Origin: an uncultured SAR116 cluster alpha proteobacterium
GTDB lineage: Bacteria; Pseudomonadota; Alphaproteobacteria; Puniceispirillales; GCA-002684695
Assembly (NCBI GenBank): GCA_902539295.1
Contig: CACBIM010000011.1
Coordinates: forward strand, 1-63,428
Length of the DNA stretch: 63,428 bases
Reading direction: 5' to 3'
Shown here: positions 56,947 through 63,428 of the stretch, piece after piece
How positions within the stretch are numbered: position 1 is the stretch's first letter
How the letters are laid out: each line of letters opens with the position of its first letter
Notes under the pieces: model-generated
Seen by the model: only the letters and a program-made list of their open reading frames with translations
The model's database searches: none
Told to the model about the DNA's origin: nothing
Translations under genes and position numbers: made by a program

Positions 56947-57303
56947 TTAAGTTCTATTAAAATCATCTTCATAACGTATAATATCATCTTCACCAAGGTA
57001 ACTGCCAAACTGTATTTCGATAATAATAAGTTTGGATTTGCTTTTATTTGATAATCTATGAATTGCACCTAAAGGAATATCAATACTCTCTGCAATTGTT
57101 AATTTTGATATTTTATTATTAATTTCTACTTCTGCCTCACCACTAGAAACTACCCAATGTTCTTTTCTAAATTTATGACTTTGCAGGGAAAGTCTTTTAC
57201 CAGGTAAGACGATTATCCTTTTGACCTGAAAGCCATCTCCACAATCAATTACCTGAAATTCACCCCAAGGTCTTTTATCGTGATCTAAAGATTTTTTTTG
57301 CAT
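56947..57303 (-). CDS. Cupin, mannose-6-phosphate isomerase type II C-terminal-like
   Basis: The 118-residue single cupin begins DKRPWGEFQVIDCGDGFQVK and has LPGKRLSLQSHKFRKEHWVV, SSGEAEVEIN and IPLGAIHRLSN, the pattern of the isomerase domain found at the end of ManC/AlgA-type bifunctional enzymes. Here it stands alone without the nucleotidyltransferase half. It probably isomerises a sugar phosphate or binds a related ligand; it lies 21 bases before the FkbM gene. Confidence 0.85.
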   Translation of the reverse strand: MQKKSLDHDKRPWGEFQVIDCGDGFQVKRIIVLPGKRLSLQSHKFRKEHWVVSSGEAEVEINNKISKLTIAESIDIPLGAIHRLSNKSKSKLIIIEIQFGSYLGEDDIIRYEDDFNRT

Positions 57304-57315
57304 GTCTGTATTGTA

Positions 57316-58309
57316 TCAGAGAGAATATATTTTGTTTAGTAAATCTGAATTGACTTCAATATTTTCTAGACTAGTACGATTTATATGACGTCTTTTTCCA
57401 GGCATTCTGACACCTTTTAGATTAGATAATTTATTTATAAATGGTTCAGCATTTTTATCCCAATCATCTAGGCCAGAAATGATCTCGGGAGACATGGCTA
57501 GTATAAATTGACCTCCAAGGGGGGGGGCCACCATCATCAATATTGTTTTCTTCCGTTATGTCACTTGTAGTTTCTCCTACAAGTGGCCCTGCTAAAAGCT
57601 CAATCATCATAGACAAATGAGAACCTTTATAACCACCAAAAGGAAGGAGCATTCCCTCTAAAACCTGATTTGGATCAGTAGTAGCATTTCCATTAACATC
57701 TATGCCTGTCCCAACTGGAAGTTCGTGTCCATCTCTCGCAGCTATTTGAACATCCCCAAGTGCTAAAGATGATGTAGCCATATCAAAAACAACTGGATGA
57801 TCATTTTTTCTTGGCCATGCAAAGGAAATAGGATTAGTTCCAAATAGTTTTTCACTAGCACCAAAAGGTGACACTACAGGTAAATAAGAAGTACATGCTA
57901 TTCCAATCAGACCACTCTCTGCTAAAGTTTCTGTTTCTGGCCATAAAGAGGCAAAGTGAGCTACTCTTTGAATAGATAGAACACCAATACCGATTTCCTT
58001 AGTGCTTTTTATTAGTTCGTTAAGGTACAATTTATGAATTAATGGTGCAAAAGATCTATCTCCATCACACTTTAGTACTGCTTTCGTTACTTTATTTAAT
58101 GAAGGATTAGGGTTTAAATTGACTTTACCACTTTTCAGAGAATTGAAATAACCAGGCAATCGAAAAAGACCATGTGAGACTGATCCATCTTGCTCAGCAC
58201 TCAAGATCGTTTGAGCTACTGCTTCAGCTTGTTTAGAGCAAGACCCACATTTAGTTAGGGTATTATATGCTAAATTATAAATATCCTCTAAAGAAAGAGA
58301 ATTTTTCAA
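57316..58309 (-). pseudogene. Ldh family (malate/L-lactate/ureidoglycolate-type) oxidoreductase, frame broken at a G9 run
   Basis: Two overlapping minus-strand frames together give one full Ldh protein of about 330 residues. The first (58309 to about 57520) covers SHGLFRLPGYFNSLKSGKVN, ASEKLFGTNPISFAWPRKND and LPFGGYKGSHLSMMIELLAG; the second continues with PLGGQFILAMSPEI to the end. They meet at nine G (57519-57527; C9 on the coding strand). Eight C would restore DDGGPPLGGQF without a break. The gene may be truly broken, phase-variable, or intact with a one-base sequencing error. These are NAD(P) 2-hydroxyacid oxidoreductases; the substrate is unknown. It follows the aminotransferase gene. 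Confidence 0.85.
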
Positions 58310-58320
58310 ATAATACTCTT

Positions 58321-59646
58321 TTAATCAAGATCTTTAAGAACACCTGAGACTGTTTCAAATATTTGATCTATTTCAGATTTTTCAATAATTAATGGTGGCG
58401 ATAAGGCTATAATGTCACCAGTTGTTCTTATTAAAAGACCTTTTTCAAATGCTTTTACCATAGCGTTCATTGCTCTTTTTGTAGGCTCACCAGGAATCGT
58501 TTCTAATTCTATAGCTCCTACTAAACCAATATTTCTAATATCAATTACGTGTGGATGACCTTTTAAACTGTGAATTGAACTTTCCCAATAGTCAGCCAAT
58601 TCAGATGCTCTGGTTAATAATCCCTCTTCCTCATAAGTATCTAAGGTTCCAAGGGCCGCAGCGCATGCCATAGGATGACCAGAATATGTATAACCATGAA
58701 AAAATTCTATCAAATGCTCAGGTCCATGCATAAAAGCATCATGAATATGATTTTTAACATAAACAGCTCCCATAGGAAGTACGCCATTTGTCAATCCTTT
58801 AGCTGAGACAATCATATCTGGAATTACATCAAAATACTGAGCTGCAAACGGAGCACCAAGTCTTCCGTATCCTGTAATAACCTCATCAAAAATTAAAAGA
58901 ATATTGTGTTTGTCACATATTTCTCTCAATCTCTTAAGGTAACCCTTAGGTGGAACTAGGACACCGGTTGAACCTGATACTGGTTCAACAATTACGGCAG
59001 CAACAGTTGATGGGTCATGTAATGCTAAAATCCTCTCAAGATCTTCAGCAAACTCAACACCGTGCTCAGGTTGGCCTTTACTAAATGCGTTTCTTTGAGG
59101 ATCATGTGTGTGTCTCATATGATCAACACCAGCGAGCATAGTCCCAAACATTTTTCTATTTGCAACAATTCCACCTACAGAGATACCTCCAAAATTAACT
59201 CCGTGATAGCCTCTTTCTCTACCAATAAGCCTGAATCTTTGCCCCTCACCTTTAGCTCTGTGATAAGCTATTGCTGTTTTTAGAGCAGTCTCAACAGATT
59301 CTGAACCTGAGTTAGTAAACATAACATGATCGAGACCATCTGGAGCGAGGTTATTTAATCTGTTAGCCAATTCAAATGCTTTCGGATGACCCATTTGAAA
59401 TGTTGGCGCAAAATCAAGTTCTTCAGCTTGGCGTTGAATTGCTTCAACAATTTTTGGCCTTTTATGACCAGCGTTTACGCACCATAGACCAGCTGTACCA
59501 TCTAAAATCTCTCTTCCTTCAGGAGTTTTGTAATGCATCCTATCTGCAGATGCTAGTATACGCGGATTTTTCTTAAACTGCCTATTAGCAGTGAATGGCA
59601 TCCAAAAAGAACTTAAATCATTTGGTACTATAGTTGAATCTGGCAT
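58321..59646 (-). CDS. Class III aminotransferase (omega-amino acid/beta-alanine-pyruvate type)
   Basis: The 441-residue PLP enzyme starts with PNDLSSFWMPFTANRQFKKN, has GTAGLWCVNAGH, FTNSGSESVETALKTA, the catalytic lysine in SAKGLTNGVLPMGAVYVK, and HGYTYSGHPMACAAALGTL. The N-terminal SFWMPFTANRQFK pattern is typical of beta-alanine-pyruvate transaminases. Beta-alanine is the end product of uracil reduction, so its place ahead of PreA and PreT makes that assignment attractive, but taurine, putrescine or other omega-amines are possible substrates. The DNA is visibly richer in G and C than neighbours. Confidence 0.9.
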   Translation of the reverse strand: MPDSTIVPNDLSSFWMPFTANRQFKKNPRILASADRMHYKTPEGREILDGTAGLWCVNAGHKRPKIVEAIQRQAEELDFAPTFQMGHPKAFELANRLNNLAPDGLDHVMFTNSGSESVETALKTAIAYHRAKGEGQRFRLIGRERGYHGVNFGGISVGGIVANRKMFGTMLAGVDHMRHTHDPQRNAFSKGQPEHGVEFAEDLERILALHDPSTVAAVIVEPVSGSTGVLVPPKGYLKRLREICDKHNILLIFDEVITGYGRLGAPFAAQYFDVIPDMIVSAKGLTNGVLPMGAVYVKNHIHDAFMHGPEHLIEFFHGYTYSGHPMACAAALGTLDTYEEEGLLTRASELADYWESSIHSLKGHPHVIDIRNIGLVGAIELETIPGEPTKRAMNAMVKAFEKGLLIRTTGDIIALSPPLIIEKSEIDQIFETVSGVLKDLD

Positions 59647-59672
59647 AATTTTTCCTTTATTAATTTATATAT

Positions 59673-60986
59673 TTATTCTGCTGCATCAGGAATTTTTGAT
59701 GGATTGTTTGGATGAGTAGTCCAATTACCATAATCTTTACTTATTTCTTCCTTTGTCCTTGGATCTACACCTGAAGATATATGTTCCATGGTGATACAAT
59801 CTTGTACAGGGCAAACACTTACACAAAGATTACATCCTACACATTCCTCATCAATTACTTCGAAATGTCTCTTTCCATCAACAATATTTGTTATCGCTTG
59901 ATGAGATGTATCTTCACATACAATATGGCACCTTCCACATTTTATACATGAATCTTGGTCAATTCTCGCTTTAACAACATAATTAAGATTTAAGTATTGC
60001 CAATCTGTTACGTTTGGAACAGCTTTACCAATTATTTGATCAACTGAGGTATATCCTTTACTATCCATCCAATTAGATAATCCAGTAGTCATTTCCTGAA
60101 CAATATTAAAACCATATGCCATCGCTGCTGTACAAACCTGGACATTGCCTGCTCCAAGTGCCATAAATTCTGCTGCGTCTTTCCAAACTGTAACGCCCCC
60201 AATTCCTGAAATAGGGAGGTTTTTCATTTCAGGGTCACGAGCTAACTGAGCTACCATATTTAGAGCAATTGGCTTTACTGCTGGACCGCAATAACCGCCA
60301 CTTGTTCCTTTTCCGTCTGTATGAGGCTCTGGGCTCATTTCATCTAAATCAACACCAACAATCGAACTAATAGTATTAATTAATGAAACGGCATCTGCGC
60401 CACCTTTAAGAGCTGCTCTGGCAGGTTGTCTAATATCAGATATATTTGGAGTTAATTTTACTATTACTGGCATCCTTGTATTTTGTTTACACCATCTAGC
60501 CACCATTTCAACATAGTCTGGAACTTGGCCAACTGCAGAACCCATCCCTCTTTCCGACATTCCATGGGGGCAGCCAAAATTTAATTCAATGCCATCAGCT
60601 TCTGTTTCCTCAACCCTTTTAAGAATATCAATCCAACACTGCTCTTCACAAGGGACCATTAAAGATACTACCATAGCTCTATCTGGCCATTTCTTTTTAA
60701 CCTCTTTAATCTCTTTTAAATTTATCTCAAGTGGCCTATCGGTTATTAATTCAATATTATTTAAACCAAGTAATCTTCTATCATTAGAATGAATAGCTCC
60801 GTATCTTGGACCTTGAACGTTAACAATTGGGGGACCTTCAGCACCTAGTGTCTTCCATACAACACCACCCCAACCTGCTTTAAATGCTCTTTCAACATTA
60901 TATTGTTTGTCTGTTGGAGGAGCAGATGCCAACCAAAAAGGATTTGGTGATTTTATTCCTAGAAACGAACTTGTTAAATTTGCCAT
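59673..60986 (-). CDS. preA: NAD-dependent dihydropyrimidine dehydrogenase subunit PreA
   Basis: PreA with PreT reversibly reduces uracil and thymine to 5,6-dihydro forms. The 437-residue protein has the DHOD-like barrel (FLGIKSPNPFWLASAPPTDK; ELNFGCPHGMSERGMGSAVG; VIVKLTPNISDI; ISGIGGVTVWKDAAEFMALG) binding FMN, and two 4Fe-4S motifs near the end, CIKCGRCHIVCEDT and CVGCNLCVSVCP. It follows preT by 20 bases. Confidence 0.95.
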   Translation of the reverse strand: MANLTSSFLGIKSPNPFWLASAPPTDKQYNVERAFKAGWGGVVWKTLGAEGPPIVNVQGPRYGAIHSNDRRLLGLNNIELITDRPLEINLKEIKEVKKKWPDRAMVVSLMVPCEEQCWIDILKRVEETEADGIELNFGCPHGMSERGMGSAVGQVPDYVEMVARWCKQNTRMPVIVKLTPNISDIRQPARAALKGGADAVSLINTISSIVGVDLDEMSPEPHTDGKGTSGGYCGPAVKPIALNMVAQLARDPEMKNLPISGIGGVTVWKDAAEFMALGAGNVQVCTAAMAYGFNIVQEMTTGLSNWMDSKGYTSVDQIIGKAVPNVTDWQYLNLNYVVKARIDQDSCIKCGRCHIVCEDTSHQAITNIVDGKRHFEVIDEECVGCNLCVSVCPVQDCITMEHISSGVDPRTKEEISKDYGNWTTHPNNPSKIPDAAE

Positions 60987-61006
60987 AATACTCTCCAGAT
61001 CTTCTT

Positions 61007-62329
61007 TTAACTTAATTCCATGTGAATTGATTCTGCAGCCTTTTTTCCTGCCTCAACAGCAGATACTGTTAAATCCTCACCTTCATTTACACAATCACCA
61101 CCAGCCCAAATGCCAGAGATGCTTGTTTTATAATTTTCATCAACACTAATTCTGCCACTTCCCAAAGTTGGTAGACCATCGGCATCATCTTCAAATGTTT
61201 GACCTATTGCTCTAAACACCATATCAGAGTCGATTTTGTATTTCTCGCCAGTGCCAACCAATTTTCCATCTTTCACGCTTGTATATTCGAATTCTACACC
61301 ACAAACCGAATTATCATTTGTAATTAAACGAACAGGTTTTGACCAATGCTTAATTAAAACTCCATTATTTTGAGCATTTTGCTGTTCAACTAATGAAGCT
61401 GACATTTCTTTCTGACCTCTTCTGTAAACTATAGTAACATCTTCGGAGCCCAATTTTTTAATTTGAACAGCCATATCAATTGCGGTCATTCCACCACCAA
61501 TAACAATTACTTTTCTTCCAACTGGTAATTCACCAAGATCTTTTGCTTGACGAATATCCTCAATATACCTAACTGCATCGTCAATTCCATTATTATCCTC
61601 TCCATCCACAAGTAAAGAATTAACACCGGTCAATCCCATGCCAAGAAATACTGCATCAAAGTCTTTCCTTATTTGATCAACACTAAGGTCTTTTCCAATT
61701 GTAGTATTTAATTTATAGTCAATGCCTCCCAAAGATAATACGAATTTGGTTTCTCTTTCTGCAAAATTATCTAAGCTTTTATATGCAGCAATCCCATATT
61801 CATTTAAACCACCAAGTTTTGACTTGGAATCAAAAATTGTTACAGAATATCCTTTCATTGAAAGTCTATGAGCACATGACAAACCTGCAGGTCCACCTCC
61901 TACAATTGCCACTTTTTTTCCATTATCTTCACTTCTCTTATAAGGATGATCACTGCTATTCATCAGGCTATCAGTAGCGTATCTTTGCAAAAGACCAATT
62001 TTGACTGGCCTATCCTCTCCTGTGTTTCTAACACATGCTTCTTCACATAATGTCTCAGTAGGACAAACTCTTGCGCTCATTCCTCCAAGGATGTTTTCAT
62101 CAAAGATTGTTTTAGCAGCGCCTTCAGGATTTTTAGAGGTTATTTGTCTAATGAATAGAGGAATATTTATCCCTGTTGGACAAGCCTCAATACAAGGTGC
62201 ATCATAACAATAATAGCAACGATCACCCTCTACGTAAGCTTCATGTTCATTTAGAGGAGGATGAATTTCATCAAAGTTTTCATCGTATTCTTTTTCGCTA
62301 AGTCTCTGCTTTTTAATATCATTAAGCAC
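61007..62329 (-). CDS. preT: NAD-dependent dihydropyrimidine dehydrogenase subunit PreT
   Basis: PreT passes electrons from NADH through FAD and Fe-S to PreA. The 440-residue protein has N-terminal cysteines (CYYCYDAPCIEACPTGINI and later CVRNTGEDRPVKIG), then two dinucleotide folds, GGGPAGLSCAHRLSMKGYSV and VIGGGMTAIDMAVQIKKLG, ending with GGDCVNEGEDLTVSAVEAGK. GltD-like small subunits are related, but adjacency to preA settles the call. It begins a unit running through the aminotransferase and Ldh genes. Confidence 0.94.
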   Translation of the reverse strand: MLNDIKKQRLSEKEYDENFDEIHPPLNEHEAYVEGDRCYYCYDAPCIEACPTGINIPLFIRQITSKNPEGAAKTIFDENILGGMSARVCPTETLCEEACVRNTGEDRPVKIGLLQRYATDSLMNSSDHPYKRSEDNGKKVAIVGGGPAGLSCAHRLSMKGYSVTIFDSKSKLGGLNEYGIAAYKSLDNFAERETKFVLSLGGIDYKLNTTIGKDLSVDQIRKDFDAVFLGMGLTGVNSLLVDGEDNNGIDDAVRYIEDIRQAKDLGELPVGRKVIVIGGGMTAIDMAVQIKKLGSEDVTIVYRRGQKEMSASLVEQQNAQNNGVLIKHWSKPVRLITNDNSVCGVEFEYTSVKDGKLVGTGEKYKIDSDMVFRAIGQTFEDDADGLPTLGSGRISVDENYKTSISGIWAGGDCVNEGEDLTVSAVEAGKKAAESIHMELS

Positions 62330-62419
62330 TATTTAAATCCTCCAAACTCGTAAAGTTATAGTATATAACAAATTTTAGAATTTTTAAATATAATTTAATA
62401 AACATAAATATTTTAAAAT

Positions 62420-62453
62420 ATAAAAAAATTAGGCGTTATAAAACGCCTAATTT
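62420..62453 (-). terminator. Rho-independent terminator after the binding-protein gene
   Basis: The minus strand folds AAATTAGGCGTT with AACGCCTAATTT (62426-62437 and 62442-62453), 12 bp with a 4-base loop, followed by a run of T. It lies about ten bases after the stop of the NMT1-type gene at 62464 and separates that gene from preT. Confidence 0.9.
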
Positions 62454-62463
62454 AGAGTATTTA

Positions 62464-63428
62464 CTAATTTAAAGCTAAGTCAGTTATTGCATGTGTCCAT
62501 GCACCATCTGGTTTTTTTGTTATAACAGGATCTGAATCCCCTGCTAATAAACTATTAACTGTCCTATCAAAATCAGCAGGCATAAGGGTACCATTTGAAC
62601 CAGCAGTTAACTTTGCTACTTCTCCCATCATTCTTTTTTGATGTCTAAGATCAGTACCACCTGTCATTTCATTATCCATAACAATTTGAGCTGCTTTATC
62701 AGGATTTTTTTCAGCCCACTTCCAACCTTTCATTGATGCTCTTACAAAACGAACCATTTTATCTTTAAAAGCTGGGTCTTCTAGACTTTTCTCAAGAACA
62801 TACATACCATCTTCCAAAGACGCCACACCTTCATCCTCATATTTGAAATTAACTAAATCATCTGGTGTTAAGCCTGCATCTAAAACTAAAAAGTATTCAT
62901 TATATGTCATAGTTGAAATGCAATCAGCTTGTTTTTGTATCAACGGATCAACATTCCAACCTTGTCTTAGTACAGTTACTCCATCAGAACCACCGTTTGT
63001 TGGAATTCCTAACTTAGACATCCAAGATAAGAATGGATACTCATTTCCAAAAAACCAAACTGCAATAGTTTTCCCTCTAAAATCCTGAGGTGTTTTTATA
63101 CCTGTTTCTTTTCTACAAGTTAGCTGCAAACCAGAAGATTTAAATGGTTGAGCAATATTAACTAATGGAACACCATTTTCTCTAGCAGAAAGAGCTGATG
63201 GCATCCAGTTAAGCATTACATCAGCACCACCAGCTGCCATAACTTGTGGTGGTGAGATATCAACTCCACCAGGTTTAATTGTTACATCGAGGCCTTCATC
63301 GGAATAATATCCATTGTCAAGTGCCACATAATATCCAGCAAATTGAGCTTGTGTAAACCATTGTAGTTGAAGTGTCACTTTATCAGCTGCTGATGCAACA
63401 ACACTTGTAGATACAAAGATAAAAAAGC
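62464..63428 (-). CDS. ABC transporter substrate-binding protein, NMT1/THI5-like (partial)
   Basis: This exported binding protein runs off the right edge; the visible part includes the end of a signal peptide (FFIFVSTSVVASA, then ADKVTLQLQW) and about 305 mature residues. TQAQFAGYYVALDNGYYSDE, LDVTIKPGGVDISPPQVMAA and FRGKTIAVWFFGNEYPFL are typical of the NMT1/THI5 fold, used for hydroxymethylpyrimidine, taurine, sulfonate and nitrate-like uptake. Beside PreTA a pyrimidine or related ligand is plausible, but unproven. The translation stays open past the ATG-like start at 63378, so that is not the true start. Confidence 0.85.
   Translation of the reverse strand, partial: FFIFVSTSVVASAADKVTLQLQWFTQAQFAGYYVALDNGYYSDEGLDVTIKPGGVDISPPQVMAAGGADVMLNWMPSALSARENGVPLVNIAQPFKSSGLQLTCRKETGIKTPQDFRGKTIAVWFFGNEYPFLSWMSKLGIPTNGGSDGVTVLRQGWNVDPLIQKQADCISTMTYNEYFLVLDAGLTPDDLVNFKYEDEGVASLEDGMYVLEKSLEDPAFKDKMVRFVRASMKGWKWAEKNPDKAAQIVMDNEMTGGTDLRHQKRMMGEVAKLTAGSNGTLMPADFDRTVNSLLAGDSDPVITKKPDGAWTHAITDLALN

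Overview
This 63.4 kb window is an AT-rich (about 30% GC by eye), very gene-dense chromosomal segment of an alphaproteobacterium, most likely a streamlined free-living marine one of the SAR11 / AEGEAN-169 / small SAR116 kind. The evidence is conserved alphaproteobacterial gene order: rpsB-tsf-pyrH-frr; yajC-secD-secF followed by an Mth938-like gene with a divergent DUF815 ATPase; serS-surE-pcm-LysM/M23; argS-SPOR-scpA-scpB-tatABC; and a PopZ/DUF2497-like gene in front of valS beside a tolC / PIMT-like pair. Gaps are short and many stop/start codons overlap. I cannot fix the genus from sequence alone. Layout. 0-4.5 kb: translation/nucleotide operon on the minus strand (possible cdsA start, frr, pyrH, tsf, rpsB with a long charged tail) and a SAM methyltransferase. 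4.5-14.4 kb: plus-strand selO and an AlkB-type hydroxylase, minus-strand lipid kinase, glutathione-dependent formaldehyde oxidation (fghA, class III ADH), two transporters, an AzlCD amino-acid exporter, an unknown protein and gluconokinase. 14.4-17.5 kb: accessory patch with an exported PL5 lyase-like protein carrying an EF-hand loop, tRNA-Lys, and a 1.6 kb segment bounded by 41-bp copies of half of that tRNA that holds one secreted MORN-repeat/trypsin-like protein. 17.5-47.7 kb: dense housekeeping (coaD, gyrA, ssb, uvrA, trmFO, Sec, surE/pcm, serS, Tat, scpAB, argS, dgt, erpA, xth, valS, popZ-like, tolC, yidD). 47.7-52.2 kb: a small orphan ORF, a candidate structured RNA, a VOC protein, tRNA-Cys, a flavoprotein-SelD fusion, mnmH and tRNA-Asn. 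52.3-57.3 kb: an IlvD/Edd dehydratase, LysE exporter, a polytopic membrane protein, an FkbM methyltransferase and a sugar-isomerase cupin. 57.3-63.4 kb: a catabolic block of Ldh-family dehydrogenase (reading frame broken at a run of nine G), omega-aminotransferase, PreA, PreT and an NMT1-type binding protein cut by the window edge, suggesting reductive pyrimidine / beta-amino acid use. How the genes work together. SelD and MnmH form a two-gene selenium module that would modify tRNA wobble uridine; no selA, selB or selC is in the window. AdhC and FghA oxidise formaldehyde to formate. YajC-SecDF, TatABC, YidD, TolC and the LysM/M23 protein cover export and envelope growth. ScpAB, GyrA and the PopZ-like protein serve chromosome organisation. 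The most unusual stretch is the tRNA-Lys locus at 15.7-17.5 kb. No CRISPR array, transposase, integrase or phage gene was found.
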